Assembly (NCBI GenBank): GCA_004154925.1
Contig: QJNS01000164.1
Span: forward strand, 1 to 64,000
From: Monosporascus cannonballus
Lineage: Eukaryota > Ascomycota > Sordariomycetes > Xylariales
DNA length: 64,000 bases
Direction: 5' to 3'
The notes below the pieces were generated by a model, which was given only the letters and a program-made list of their open reading frames with translations, was not told where the DNA came from and did not search any database. A program made the position numbers and the translations under genes. The stretch's first letter is position 1. Each line of letters opens with the position of its first letter. Below, one piece after another: positions 1-12,400 of this stretch.

Positions 1-2033
1 GTGGCGCCACGGCCTCCCGGGAGGACGGCCTCGTCATAGGCAACGTCAACATGCCTTGGTCCGCTTTCATCTGCGGATCCCAAGGAGCAGGGAAAAGCCA
101 TACCCTATGCTGTCTCTTAGAGAATTCTCTCGTTGCTAACAATAACGCCGGCGCGCTCCCCCACCCCTTGGCTGGCATGGTTTTGCACTACGACAGCTAC
201 TCAAACCATAGCACGACCCAGGTCTGTGAGGCGGCTTACCTGTGCTCCTCGGATATCCCGGTGACCATTCTCGTGTCGCCGTCCAACATCTGGGCGATGA
301 AACGCTTGTATAGCAACCTGCCGGGCCTACCGCCGGGCAGTCCGCAGCCGAAGGTCGTGCCCCTATATCTCGACGAGCACCAGCTAAATGTCTCGAGAAT
401 CCTGAAACTCATGGCGGTCGATCCTGCGGCCGACCGTACTCCGTTATATATGGAGGTCGTGATGAACATCGTTCGTGAGATGGCTATGGAGGGATCAGCT
501 TTCACATACACAAAATTCCGCAAGCGCCTTGCCGATACGCTATGGGTGAAGGGACAAGAGACGCCTTTGAACCTCCGCCTCCAGCTTCTGGACAGCTTCA
601 TTACGCCCTCGCCGATGACGAAGTCGACCCGGCCGGCAGCATCCCCGGGGAACATCTGGGCTTTCGAGCCGGGCTCGTTAACCATCGTCGATTTGAGCGA
701 CCCTTTTATCAACTCCGACGATGCCTGCACGCTGTTCTCGATCTGCCTCTCTATATTCCTCGAGGAGCGGCACAGATGCGGGCGCATCGTGGCGTTGGAC
801 GAGGCTCACAAGGTAATCTTACTATTTATTAAGAGCGAGCTAGATAGGCACCCGTGATGGGAAGTCAGAGCACTAACCGTAGCTAGTTCCTAACCCAATC
901 CGGCGAGGCGCACGTTCTCACAAACGAGCTGGTCTCGGTTATCCGCCAGCAAAGGCATACTGGGACGCGCGTGGTAATCGCCACGCAGGAGCCCACGCTG
1001 TCGCCTGAGCTCATTGCCCTGGCCAACGCCACGTTCGTCCACCGCTTCCTCTCCCCGAGCTGGTACGATGTTCTCAAGAAGCACCTCGCCGGGGCCGACA
1101 AGCAGGATCCCGGCAGCCAGAACTCGCTCTTCCGCACAATTGTCGGCCTCCGCACGGGGCAGGCGCTACTCTTCTGCCCGACGGCGCAGATGGATGTCGT
1201 TGACGGGTCCCCCGGCGGCGGCGGCGCCAGATGGGCGAGGCCGCTTAATGACGGCTATATCAATATACGGATCCGCAAGCGCCTGACCGCGGACGGCGGC
1301 AAGAGCATCATGGCCGCGGATATTTTTGCCAACCCTGCGCCGCAGCCTGCGACCGTCGACGTCCCGATGTACCTCGTAGAGCCGGCCCCAAAAGACGGCA
1401 GGAAATGTCGAGCAAAGGGGAAGAAATCGACGAAATCAAAAGAATCAGCTGCATCAACTTCCAACGGTGCGGGCGAGAGCGTATCTCATAACGGCGAGAT
1501 GTCTAGGGGTGAAGAACTGGACGAAGCGCTCCAGAAAACCGTTACCGGCAAGGGGTCGCTCGCCTTTCAGGACATCATCGAGGACGGAAAGCGCCGCGCC
1601 CTTTGCCTATTCCACAGCAACAGCAGCTGGAAAAGCTTGTCGTCTCGGTCGAAGGGGGAAAAGAATGAATTCTTCAAAGCCATAGAAAATGGATTAAAGC
1701 TGAAGCCTAACACGATCTCGAGCAACGCAAAGCTAAAGAATAGGTTGATTACGACCATCGACAAGCATTTGGTAAGGTTCCTCCCGTTAAATGTATATCT
1801 ATCTCGTACTTGAACTCCTCGGGTAACACTCACTCCTTTTTAGCCTAGCTTGCGGCGGGTAGTGCCTAGCTAACGTATCTTTTCTTATGTGATAGAAGCA
1901 ATTTCGTAAAGTTCACCAGACGAAAAAAAGGGTAAAGGAAAACGTTGGGAAAGGGGAGGAGGAGGAGACGGAGATAGTGAAGAAAGACGAGGAACGTAAG
2001 GCGGAGGAGGAAAGCGGGAAGAGGCAGACGTAG
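1..2033 (+). CDS. P-loop ATPase, 5'-truncated, three visible exons
   Basis: The frame is open to the left window edge (first full codon at base 3), so the true start is outside. The coding segments are 3-812, 887-1771 and 1896-2033, about 610 visible residues. A Walker A motif GSQGAGKS lies at visible residues 25-32. A Walker B motif (IVALDEAHK, DE at about 266-267) ends exon 1, and a VIATQEP strand follows in exon 2, where a third ATPase motif would be expected. Joining across the first intron restores DEAHK-FLTQSGEAH in frame. The last 150 residues are rich in Lys, Glu and Ser, and exon 3 is a charged tail ending in TAG at 2031. The order of motifs resembles HerA/FtsK-type or other additional-strand P-loop ATPases. 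That is a family-level guess and the substrate is unknown. Base composition is ordinary and shows no RIP damage, so this is probably a living gene. Confidence 0.8.
813..886 (+). other. Intron 1 of the ATPase gene
   Basis: A 74-base phase-0 intron with GTAATC donor, a CTAAC branch-like motif at 872-876 and a CTAG acceptor. An alternative acceptor at 880-882 would shift the frame. Removing 813-886 joins two long open frames. Confidence 0.85.
1772..1895 (+). other. Intron 2 of the ATPase gene
   Basis: A 124-base phase-0 intron with GTAAGG donor, a GCTAACG branch-like motif at 1869-1875 and a GATAG acceptor. Without splicing, the frame stops at 1811-1813. With splicing it continues for 45 charged codons. 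Confidence 0.75.
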
Positions 2034-2970
2034 GGAAGCGCACTTTGTCCAATAAAGACTTGTCATATATGTCCTGATACTGGAACGTGGTAATTATTTT
2101 CTCATAATAGCAAGTTGTGACAGTTAGGCTGATCAGAGGATAAGGTAACATAAAGTGTGGGAAGTGATAATTGTCTTGCTAGAATTGAGCTCCAGGGAGA
2201 GGTGGCTAGCAAGCTTTCTATATACTGTAGGCGCGCCGGAATAAGGTTCTTCCGGGGTGCTAGGAATTTGATAACTAACATAAATACCCCTATTCCACAA
2301 TATACCCCCCAGATAAAAAGGAGGTGCTCCTTTAAATCTGCTTATCGTGATTCCTATAATTTACAAATAATCGTAGTAATAAAAGATAATAACGTAATTA
2401 ATTAACTTAATTAATAAAAAAGTAAGCCATATATATATTAGGTACGTAAAGAAAAATTGTTACTATTTTTTTCCCTTTATTATTGCCGTGATAATAAATA
2501 TTGTAATAGTAAGTTTACGTTTTACGTTTTATACGCTTATTTTTCTGTTAATTTCGCGTATTAAAAACTTTCCTTTTTTTTCGATTCGCATAATAATTTC
2601 GTAAGCGCCTTAAATTAGGAAAACATAATTACGACGTTAACGTTTAATGCAGAATTATTATTATTATTACTATTATTACAATTATTATTAATAATAAATT
2701 TTTTCTGTTTTTTACGCGTATTTTATATGCTGTGAAATAACGCAGTCCCCTATAGTCAAAAAGGGCTAGAACAGAACCCCATATATCCTGATAAGACGTT
2801 TCCAAATATCAAGAAAAATAACTAGTTGCTGATATAGCCCAGAAGGGTTTGGAATTGTTGATCTTTTGGTCTTGTGGTTAGCGTCGCACCCTCGCTTATC
2901 TTATATATACGTTGTAAATTATTAAGTATAGTAATTATTAATTATAATTATTATTAATAATAATAACATT
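2034..2970. other. Intergenic transition into AT-rich DNA
   Basis: No gene is supported here. Composition is mixed up to about 2400 and then becomes AT-rich. Stretches near 2655-2700 and 2925-2970 are ATT/TAA low-complexity sequence. A short stretch at about 2857-2895 faintly resembles the 5' half of a tRNA but has no matching 3' half. Confidence 0.6.
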
Positions 2971-2975
2971 AACAA

Positions 2976-3165
2976 TGTGACGGGCACGATGCGTAGGCTG
3001 AACGGAGACACGGCCCAACGAAGGTTTATATTCAAGGTAAGAAGGAAAAGGGAGAAATAGCTAGCCACCAGCGAAGTGGCTGCTCCTTATATACATATGG
3101 GTAAGCTCGGGCTAAGGAGCTCGTTCCGTAAGCCCGAGCCGCCTTATAGGCTTTAGCCTATAATA
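2976..3165 (-). repeat. Gypsy-B 3' LTR
   Basis: 190 bases beginning TGTGACGGGC. It pairs base for base in length with 8788-8977, and the differences are mostly C/T and G/A. Confidence 0.92.
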
Positions 3166-3186
3166 TTACCCCCTTCCTCGCCCTTA
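3166..3186 (-). other. Gypsy-B polypurine tract
   Basis: Read on the minus strand, this is a G/A-rich run including GAGGAAGGGGG directly before the 3' LTR. Such tracts prime plus-strand synthesis in LTR retrotransposons, and this one fixes the element's orientation. Confidence 0.8.
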
Positions 3187-5609
3187 GGGAGTAACGAGGC
3201 TGCGGCAAGGCGGCGGCAACTTTACTTATATTTTTTTCCTTTTGTCTTTATTCGTACTTTTACGTTTTCGCCGACCCCGTTTCCGTTTCCGAATAAATTT
3301 TCAAAATTATTAAGTGCAATTATATTTTCGAAACTGTTATATAATTTTTATATTAATTCGGCGTAATTTACATATTTTATGTATAACTTTTTTCGGCGAC
3401 CGCGGCTTACGCGCTTACTATCGGCCTTTAATATATATTTTATTATATATTCTTTTTTTTTAATAATATCGGTAACGGTTAATTATTATTTAGGAATTAA
3501 TTAAATAACGGGTTTTTTGTTATTAATTTTAAAAAGTTTACGTTAAATCTCGGGTATATTTCCGATAATACGTTTAGCTTTATAATATTATATAGCATAA
3601 TCGCAATAATTTTATATTTAATGTATATTTAAAATAATGTTTTGGATAATTACGGAATAATTACGTTTTTTAAATTTAACTATATTAAGTTCTTTATTTT
3701 AAAACGTAATATTTACTTTTTAAAAATGTTAATTAATTATTTTATCCTGGCCTATACCGATACCATAATAACTTATGCAAATTCCGTACTTTTTTAAAAC
3801 TTTTTGACGAAATTAATAATTTTTTTGCCTTAGGAATTAATTAGGTAATTACCGGTATTTTGTTAATAGGCTTTATATTATATCCGTAAATTAAGAAAAA
3901 AAATTTATTTTTATCGAAAGGTTTTTGCCGTTAAAGGCCAGTTATGTTACTGGTAAAAGTTCGGCCTAATTATATTATTCGTAACTTATAAAATAACGGA
4001 AATATGCGAAAAATATTTGGTTAATTTTTTTTATAATTCCGTCCGTCTGGAAGTGAAAAAAATGTATTAAGTTATTGCTATATACTTATTAGGTTGCATA
4101 AATAAGTCCAGAATTTGTTCGTTCAGTTATTTCTTTTATCGGATATTAATTTTTTAAAAAATTATAATATTTTTAATAATAAGTAATAAAGCTTTAAACG
4201 TACGTTTTCGTATTTATATTAAATATCGGCTTTAAAATAACTGTTTTCGTTAAACGATCGTAAAATATTATAAGAAAACAAAGATTTTGTTTTTGCTTTA
4301 TCGGTAAATCGACTATAAAGTTTACCGAAAAATATTAATAAAATCGGTTTAAAATAAATAAGGGCCATAATAACTCTTTTTTCGTTTTTTTCTATACGTA
4401 CGATTTGCTATATATGTTATAATTACCGCAGAAGCGGCGTACATCCTAAACTTATTCCAGCTAATAATAATTACGGATTAATATTATTAACGTAACGTTT
4501 TTTTTGGGTAACCGGTAATATGGAAGTTATATACCCGTTAAATTAATAACGTCCGGAACGGCTTTTACGCAAAAACTTAAGTACGTTCTTTAAATTATAA
4601 AAAACTTTTAAAATTAAAAAAATATTCCGTTACAAAAAATTTTACTGCGTTTATAACCAGGGGGAAATTACGTAACTTTTGGGCCACGGCGGCGTACGCC
4701 ATATTTAAGATTTTATCTTTGGTAATCTTTAAATCTTATATTTTTTAAAGGTTTTTTCGAAAAATATTTCCTTGTCGGAGGGTATAACCGGTTATTCGTT
4801 ATTGCTTTACTTTAAGTAAATTACGGCTATTAAGATTTCCTGGATCCGTATTAATTCGTTAAATAATTATTTTTTCTTATTTAGCCGAGTTACTTACTTT
4901 TTAGACTTAGTATTTTTTTTGCCGCGACATATGTTTTATGGCCTGCGAAATATAATATCGGGTCGGTTTGCCAGTTTACTAAGGCAATATTTAAGTACGA
5001 AATTAAAAGCGGATAAAAAGCCGGCTTATCGAATCTGCTTTTTAATAAATTTACAGGTATTTATGAAATACTAAAAATTTGCATAATTTATTAAGATCGT
5101 AAAAAAGTTAGCTAATTTTTAAAACTTTTTTTATTCTGTTAACGTTTTAACGATAATTAGTAATTCCTTATCGTATATTTCGTAATTATATTTAACTGGC
5201 GATAATTTCTTTAAAAAATATATAATTAGTTATAAACGCCTTAACAAATCGAATTAGAATAGGTACTTTTTAACTGCCTAGCCGAAATAATTTATTTTTA
5301 TTACCGTTTTTTTTCGGGGTTTTAATGCGTAAAAATAAGCGCTGTAGTAAAATTTTTTTAAATTAATTAAAGGTTTGTTATTTTTCGTTTTTCCAGCGGA
5401 AAAAACTTTTTTTTAATTAGTTGTAAAAAAGAAACCGTTATCCCGCTAAAATCTTTTATAAAAATTCGGTAAAAGTTAATAAACCCGATAAAACTTTTAA
5501 TCCTTTTTACGTTAATAAGGGCTTTTTATTTTCAAATAACGGTTACTTTTTTGGGATCGATTTTTAGGTTTATTTCTACTTCGATAATAAATTTTAGGTA
5601 TTTCGTTTC

Positions 5610-5837
5610 CTAGATTGCAAATTCGTATTTATCCGAATCCAGTGTTAATCCTGTTTCCGTTAAACGGCGGAATACCAGCTTAATTTTGGCCATATGGTTA
5701 GTTCGAAAGCCGGACAAATAAATTAATATATCGTTTATATACGCAGAACAAAAATTATTAAGGTAACGTTTTAACGTAATATTAATATAACGTTGGAAAA
5801 CAGCGGGTATATCGCTAAGGCCGAATAAGTATACCAA
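5610..5837 (-). pseudogene. Gypsy-B reverse transcriptase fragment
   Basis: A 75-codon open piece of the palm subdomain. It contains FGLSDIPAVFQRY and YINDILIY, which correspond to the gypsy motifs FGLxNAPATFQR and Y(I/V)DDIL. The second catalytic Asp is preserved and the first is read as Asn. It continues as a damaged frame toward lower coordinates (RNase H, integrase). Toward higher coordinates it is cut by the solo LTR at 5920-6302. It is non-functional because both flanks are full of TAA/TAG. Confidence 0.88.
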
Positions 5838-5919
5838 TTATTCGAAAAACTCGAAGCGTATACGGAATGCAGTTTTTTATTTGTTTTCCTGGCGGATACG
5901 TAACCGGTAAAAAGCCGTT

Positions 5920-6302
5920 TGTTACGACCCGACAAGCTCCGGTCTCAAGAAACGGTCAGGAGCACACGGGCCACCTCCCGGGTCACGTGACGGTGATCAC
6001 TGCCAAGCCAGTGATCATTAATGATCAAAGGTGATCCCAAGTGATCGTGATCACCACCAACGGCGTGATCACGAATGATCAAGCCAAGAAGGAGAAGGAT
6101 ATATACGCTTATTATTTCCATAGTTTAGATAGCTTCAGCTTGCAACACTCATCAATACCAATCGTTTGCAATACGCTTCTGCACCTTGGTATTAAGAGAC
6201 GTAACTAAGTTACTTCATTGCTACAGAGTCCCACGATACTCCTGCCAACATAAACCCGTACGACTTAGGTTTAATAGTTGGTTAAACCGCATAGCCGTCA
6301 CA
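5920..6302 (+). repeat. Solo LTR of the Gypsy-A family, U3 type 1
   Basis: 383 bases starting TGTTACGACC and ending GCCGTCACA. It is flanked by the duplication CCGTT at 5915-5919 and 6303-6307. It interrupts Gypsy-B's polymerase gene, so it is younger than Gypsy-B. It is also barely touched by RIP, unlike the flanks. The U3 half has eight TGATC motifs between 5994 and 6080 and a GTCACGTGAC box just before them. GATATATACGC near 6099 is a likely TATA element. Confidence 0.93.
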
Positions 6303-8787
6303 CCGTTCGAACGTTAAGTTTCGTAAATTACCGGGCCTGTAATAAGGTTTGTAATGTTTCCTTTATTAACGGAAAAAGGTAACGGTTTCGTTTCGTAATT
6401 TTATTTAACTTTTTATAATTTACGCAAAACCGTAAACCTCCGTTAAATTTCTTTACGAATAATACCGGGGTACCTGTAAGGGAGCTATTAGCCCGAATTT
6501 AATTTTTATCGAATAAGTTTATAAATATTTTATGTAAGATTAATAATTTTTCCTTTAATATCTCGTATAAAGGTCCTTATAAGATTACTTTTTCTTAACC
6601 CGAAATATTTGTTTCCAGGTTCATTATTATATTATTATTATTATAATAACGTAATAACGATAAGCTTTCGTCGTTTGCAAAAAGGTTTCGAAACTTTTGT
6701 ATTTCTTTAAAAAAATGTTCCGTTATATTTTTAGAGGTTAATTACGGCTTTACCTTTAGGGCTTTATTAATATCTTTTATAAAAATTGCGAATAATTATA
6801 TCCCGTTTTTCTTATAGCGGTTTTGTCGCGTTATTGCTATAAAGGTTATAACCGCCATTAAGCGGGTTTTTTTTATATTTTTGTAACCGCTTTTTTAAGC
6901 GGTCTTTAGATTTTTTTATCGAATTATCTTTTTTCGCGTAATATAGGTACGGTAACGTCATCCGCAAAACGGATAAGCCTTTATTTCGTTTTGTATATAA
7001 CATTATTATATTCTATTTAGAGTTTTCCTAGAATAAAAAGCTGGGATAAATTTTTAATTATATATTCCCAGATTTGTTTTAAGCGGCCGTCCAAATTTAC
7101 CTTAACGTAAGTAATTTTTCGGATCGCGGTTATTATAAGTTCGTTATTTTTCGCTAGCCTTAGCCGACGAGATATAATAGGTATGCGCTATAATTTCAAA
7201 CGGCGAATTAATCGTTAATTAAACGCAAAATAATAAATATATTTATTGTCGATTAGGACGTCTGTATATATAATATTATTAATTAAGGTTTCCAATATAA
7301 AAAGGGTGTTATTTAGTTTATTATTGGTTTTTTGTAATTTTTTTGTTATGTTTTTTTTTGTTAGCAACTTTTAATAATGGTTATGTTTTTTAAAGTTTCG
7401 TTATCCGAATTGTTATTTCCGTTAATAGCATTTCGTAAGCTTATTATCGTAACCTCCATCCTAGCCGGACGAAGCCGTTTTACGGATTTATATTTGGGGC
7501 ATTCTTAATTTAAATAGTTCGTAACGGCGTAACAAAAGTATTACTTTTTTTTTATTTTCGAGCTTTTATTTCGTTATCGGAAAACTATTTCGCATAAAAT
7601 TAATTATTTCAGCCTTATTTTAAGTTATTCCCGGATCGATTTTTTTAATTATCCCGTTATTAGTTTATAAACTTAAAGATTAACGTAATTAATTACGCGA
7701 TATTTATTATAAGTATATTTTTTTGAACATTTATTATTTAAGCTGGTTTATTAATTTGGCCGACGTATTATTATTAATTTGCCGTTCCACCTTTTTTTAT
7801 TGAAATACCAGGTTATTATTTTTTTGTTTATATAATAATAGGGCAAAACCTTTAAGCAATTAATTACCTTTTTTATTTTACGTATTTAACGGTTATAATT
7901 ATCGTAAGGCATATTTTTCGCGATTAACGTTTTACGGAATTAGGTATTAATGCCGGCGTTTAAGGAAATTATCTTTATTATTAAGGGTTACGTTAAATCT
8001 TTATATTCGGCTAACTTAAGTTTAAAATTTAATAAGTAATTTTAAAACCGTTAATTATTATTTTGCTTTATACGTTATAATTATTTCTTAACGGATTATA
8101 TTACTTACTTATTTTCGAATTATTCTTTTTACATAAAAAAGGAAATTATCGACGTCGAAATTCTTTCGTAATTTTCTTATTTCGAATTAATAATTAAATT
8201 GCAATTATTTTTCGATAAATATAAATATTATAATACCTAAATAAGTTATTATAAGGACACCGGAAATAAACCGGTTTTCCTTTATTTTCGTACGGAATAC
8301 GGCAAAAAACAAACGGAACGTTTTTTGTTTTCCGTTTTACGAAAGTTATTTTATAAGTTTATAATTCGTTTTTACGAATACGTTATTAAGCGGCGGACCT
8401 ACCGTAAGGTTTTGGCAAAGCAGGTCTTATTTTATAATAACCTTTTTTTTGTTTTCGTAAAAAAATATTTTTTTTATTTCCGTTATCCGGTTAAGCAAAT
8501 TATTTATCGTTTTATTACGACGAAGAACCAGCTTGGCAAATTCCTTTTGCTATATATTAAGCTTTTAAGACATATTTACGAACGATTAGTACTGTAAGTT
8601 TTTCTTAATAATTCCGAATAAGGTTAATACCGTAAATTCGCCTATCGTTTCGTCGGTTATATTGCTTCGTAGTTACCTCGCTGTAAGACTTTTTTTGGCT
8701 TACTATCCGTAGCCAGGGTATTCTTGGGAAACGTTTCGCTTTTACCTAATTTCCTAGAAACTATAATAAGTTATAACCTTAAATATA

Positions 8788-8977
8788 TATAACGGGTACG
8801 ATACGTAAGCTGAACGGAAGTACGGCCCAACGAAGGTTTATATTTAAGGTAAGGAAGGAAAAGGAAAAACAGCTAGCCACCAGCGAGGTGGCTGCTCCCT
8901 ATATACATATAGGTGAGCTCGGGCTAAGAAGCTCGCTCCGTAAGCCCGGGCCGCCCTCTAGGCTTTAGCCTGTAACA
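8788..8977 (-). repeat. Gypsy-B 5' LTR
   Basis: 190 bases. The start TATAACGGG is the RIP-mutated form of TGTGACGGG seen in the left LTR, and the end CTGTAACA is intact. It is followed by the AACAA duplication. Confidence 0.92.
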
Positions 8978-9007
8978 AACAATAACGTAAATACGTTTTG
9001 CCCTTAT

Positions 9008-9490
9008 ATGGCTTTACGTAAATTTATTAATAGTAATTATAATAAAATGCCTCGTTACGCTTCTGCCGCGCAGTTCGCGGCTGCCGCCCGCGTTCGTAAG
9101 GCGTACCGCGCGCGTATCGATGCCGCCGCCGCAACTGCGTTCGTACCTACTCCCGCGCCCACTCCTGCCGTACCTGTGCCCCCCGCGCCGCCCGCCCCGC
9201 CCGCGCCTGCCATACCGGCGGCCAACCGCCAGCGTACGCGTCCGGCGCGTAACGCGCGCTGCGCCGAACCTTATTTAAGGTGCCTGCGTTCCGTATTTGC
9301 GGGTAAAAGCATTAGCAAATATTTCGACGCTGCCGTAAGTAATCGTTATTAACGTTATATTTCCGAGCATATCTGTATTCCGGTATACGTACTTTCCTGA
9401 TTTCCGTATTTTCCTTCCCTTTTTAACCGTTAGTCAGCCCTGCTTTTTTCCGGCCGCTTGCCGTACGCCTGGTAGCGGTTTTCGTATCCA
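9008..9490 (+). pseudogene. Ala/Pro-rich, Cys-rich decayed ORF
   Basis: ATG at 9008 opens 114 codons to the first stop (TAA at 9350-9352). The same frame stays plausible to about 9490 with scattered stops. Residues 14-80 are very rich in Ala and Pro with many Arg. From about residue 84 there is a Cys/Tyr pattern approximating C-x2-C-x12-C-x8-C-x2-C-x5-C when Tyr codons TAT/TAC are read as RIP-mutated Cys. The stretch is GC- and CpG-rich, an island in AT-rich DNA. I do not recognise the family. The pattern suggests a zinc-binding protein of the kind carried by fungal retroelements. The 3' part runs into Copia-1a. Confidence 0.5.
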
Positions 9491-9499
9491 ATATTAACT

Positions 9500-12400
9500 C
9501 CGTTATAAGTTCTTTTTTACCTGCCTTGCTTTTTTTAATTAGCTAATTTTTCTTTTAAAATTTTTCGTAAGGCATTTTTCGGCTAATTAAGGGCTTCCGT
9601 AATATCTATTAGTTTTAGTTATTTTTAAAATATTTAAAGGGTTTACGTATTAAGGTTTTCGTTAAACTATCAACTAATATATCGTTCGTAAGCATATAAT
9701 CCACTATAATTAAGTCCATTTTTACGGTTTATTATAATTCATAATTATATATATTTATATGCCGTAGTTTCGTTATTAATAAAGTAATATTAACGTTAAT
9801 AAGCCGTATAATTTATTAATTATCGTATTATATATTTAATAATTTTATATCTGAGGTAACTTTAATTTTTTTTAATTAATTAAAAACTAAAAAAGGTTTT
9901 TTTACAATTTTCGTAAAACTAATAATTTCGCTTTTATTATAAAAGTAATTATTATGTTGTACTTATTTATTTGTTATTTCATTATTTTTCCGAATAATTT
10001 TATAACGTAAATTTAAAACCTTTATCGATCGATCGTATTATTTATACAAAAGGTATCGCTTTAAATATCTAATAAATTTTACTCCATAGTTATAAAGCCA
10101 GCGTTTTAATTCTGATTAAGTATAATAAAATTCGGTCGGCACTTTTATAATATATATCTTTAAGGTTTAAATTAAATCGAGTAAATTAAAATACCGCAAA
10201 GGATATATCGGGTCGCGTATTAAGTATTACGAAAAAAATAAAACCGATTTTTTCTGGTATTTGTTAACAAAGCCTAAATAAGCCAAATTAAAATTCGGCA
10301 ATAGCATAACATTAGTTATAAGTATTATTAAGAAATTATTTAGATTTTTCTAAGTATTAAATTAATTAATTTATTTATAAACTCGAATTAAAATAACTAG
10401 ATTTTCCTATTAAATTTATCTTTCATTATTTAAATATCGAAAATGTATTATAAATTCTTACTTTTTATATGAATGTACCGTTTTTATATTTATTAAATTA
10501 ATTAATTAACGAAATTATGATATTTATTGTAATATATTGTTATAATATTCTCTATAAAAATAAATACCCCGTAATAAATAAAATAATAAGATTCGTAAGA
10601 AACAAAATTAAGTTCTAATTCTTTAAATGTTCTAATAAAATCCTTTTGTTATAATAAAAGTAGTTCTCTTAATCCATATAATATTTTCTTAATTAGAAAA
10701 GTTTTATTACGTTACTGTTATCCTAAGAGTATTTTTATATATATTTCGTAAAATAAATTGGCCTTTATAAAGGCGTTTATAATATTATATTACTTAAACT
10801 TTAAATTAAACCTAATTATAATAACGATTAAAATTCGAAAAGATTTTTTAACGAAAATAATTACGTATATATTATTATAAACTGTTTTAAATTATTAATC
10901 GTTTCGTATAATAAAATAAGCCTTATATTTTTAAAAACAATTAAATTTATTAAACTTATAAACGTATACCTATATATACTTTAAAACTTATTTCCTTTTA
11001 ACAAAAGATTAATTAACGGTTTTCCAGGATCGTATTTCGTTATGGTTTTATAAATACGCCTTTTCGGCTTTACGGAATATCTTTTTTAACGGATGTATAT
11101 TTAATTTTTTATAGCCGTACGGCGATAATGGTAAATTACGTTTATATACCCAATTTTATAATCTAAATACCTTTTTATATATTAAAATAGTATTATTTTT
11201 CCGATTAAAATAACGTATATTTTGAGAAATTAACTTTTTTAAATTTCAGTAACGTACCGGCCGATTATTGTACGTATTTATTAAAAGGGCTAAACGTCCT
11301 ATTTTAAATACGGTTTTTTATACCTTATATTCGTTTCGAATAACACTTTTTTAATACAGAACATATAGGAAGTCTACGTTTATAACCCGTAAGGTACCTT
11401 CGTTTTTTATCGTTACTGTAGGTTAAATAATATAAGGAAAACTTAAGGCTACCTTTATTTTTTCCGTCGACGTAATAATTGTAACAGTTATTAGAGCAAA
11501 CGTTAATAACGGTATTAATTTAAAGGACGGAAATAATTCGAATATAACGATTATATAAAAATAATTAATCCTTTGCAAATAAATTTATTTTTTCTTATTC
11601 CGTACGTATTTTACGTTAATACCTTTTTGGAAGTATTTTTGTGTTTTAATTAATAATTAAATTGTTTTCTTTAAACTTTTTTCAGTTTTTATATATAAAT
11701 TAAATAGTTATCGTTTTAAATAGGTATTTTTATTTATTAGAATAAGTTTGGTATTTTTTTAAAATATTCAAAAACTTATTTTTAAGCTTTTAATATTATT
11801 TAAGAAAGTGGCCTTTTTGTTAAATTATATATTTTAAATAATAATAACTTTAATAATTAATAAATTCTGAATTTTAAAAATATTTATAAATCAGAAACCG
11901 ACGAAATAACCAATTTATACATTAAAATTTAACTTTAAAAATGTTTATTTTCTTTATAACGATAATTAATATAATATAAGCTATATAACGATATATTCAT
12001 AAATAAACTTATTAAAAATTTCGATTAAATATTATAATGCTATTTTTGTGTACCGAGTAAATATAATAAATCTTATATAGGCTTTATTAAAAAAATCCGT
12101 GTTTAAAAATACATTTATATAAATATATTGCTGCTTTAAGAATATATACGATTAAAAACAAGGGTAATTTAACGTTACTTCGTATTATAATCGTTTTTTA
12201 ATTATACCTTTTAAACGCTTTACGTCTCCGTTCTGGGCCTAAGTATACGATATTAAGGACTTAAATCTAATACCAAAAAAATAATTAAAACATATTTCGA
12301 AGTTAATAATTCTTTAGGATTTCGTTATGGCATTCAATTATCTATAAAAAAATCTTATTTTGGTTTTTTAAAATTTTTAAAAGGTATCGGAACGCTATAA

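Larger units (their letters stand above)
2976..8977 (-). mobile_element. Gypsy-B: complete RIP-mutated Ty3/gypsy LTR retrotransposon
   Basis: Two 190-base direct repeats (2976-3165 and 8788-8977) flank the element. The five-base duplication AACAA is present on both sides (2971-2975 and 8978-8982). The element reads on the minus strand: a purine-rich tract abuts the left LTR and a reverse transcriptase fragment is readable near 5610-5837. The element is 6,002 bases long, of which 388 belong to a later solo LTR and its duplication, so the original was about 5.6 kb, normal for the superfamily. Coding frames are riddled with TAA/TAG. The left LTR end reads ATAATA where the right reads GTAACA, typical RIP transitions. 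Confidence 0.93.

Noticed and set aside
2857..2895. Possible tRNA 5' half (GTGGTTAGCG-like D-arm)
   Set aside because: No T-arm, no matching acceptor stem and AT-rich sequence follow, so it is not a gene. At best it is a tRNA-derived scrap.
8325..8597. 90-codon plus-strand ORF
   Set aside because: It lies in Gypsy-B's gag region on the opposite strand, is built of AT-rich codons (Phe, Tyr, Leu, Lys) and has no family features.
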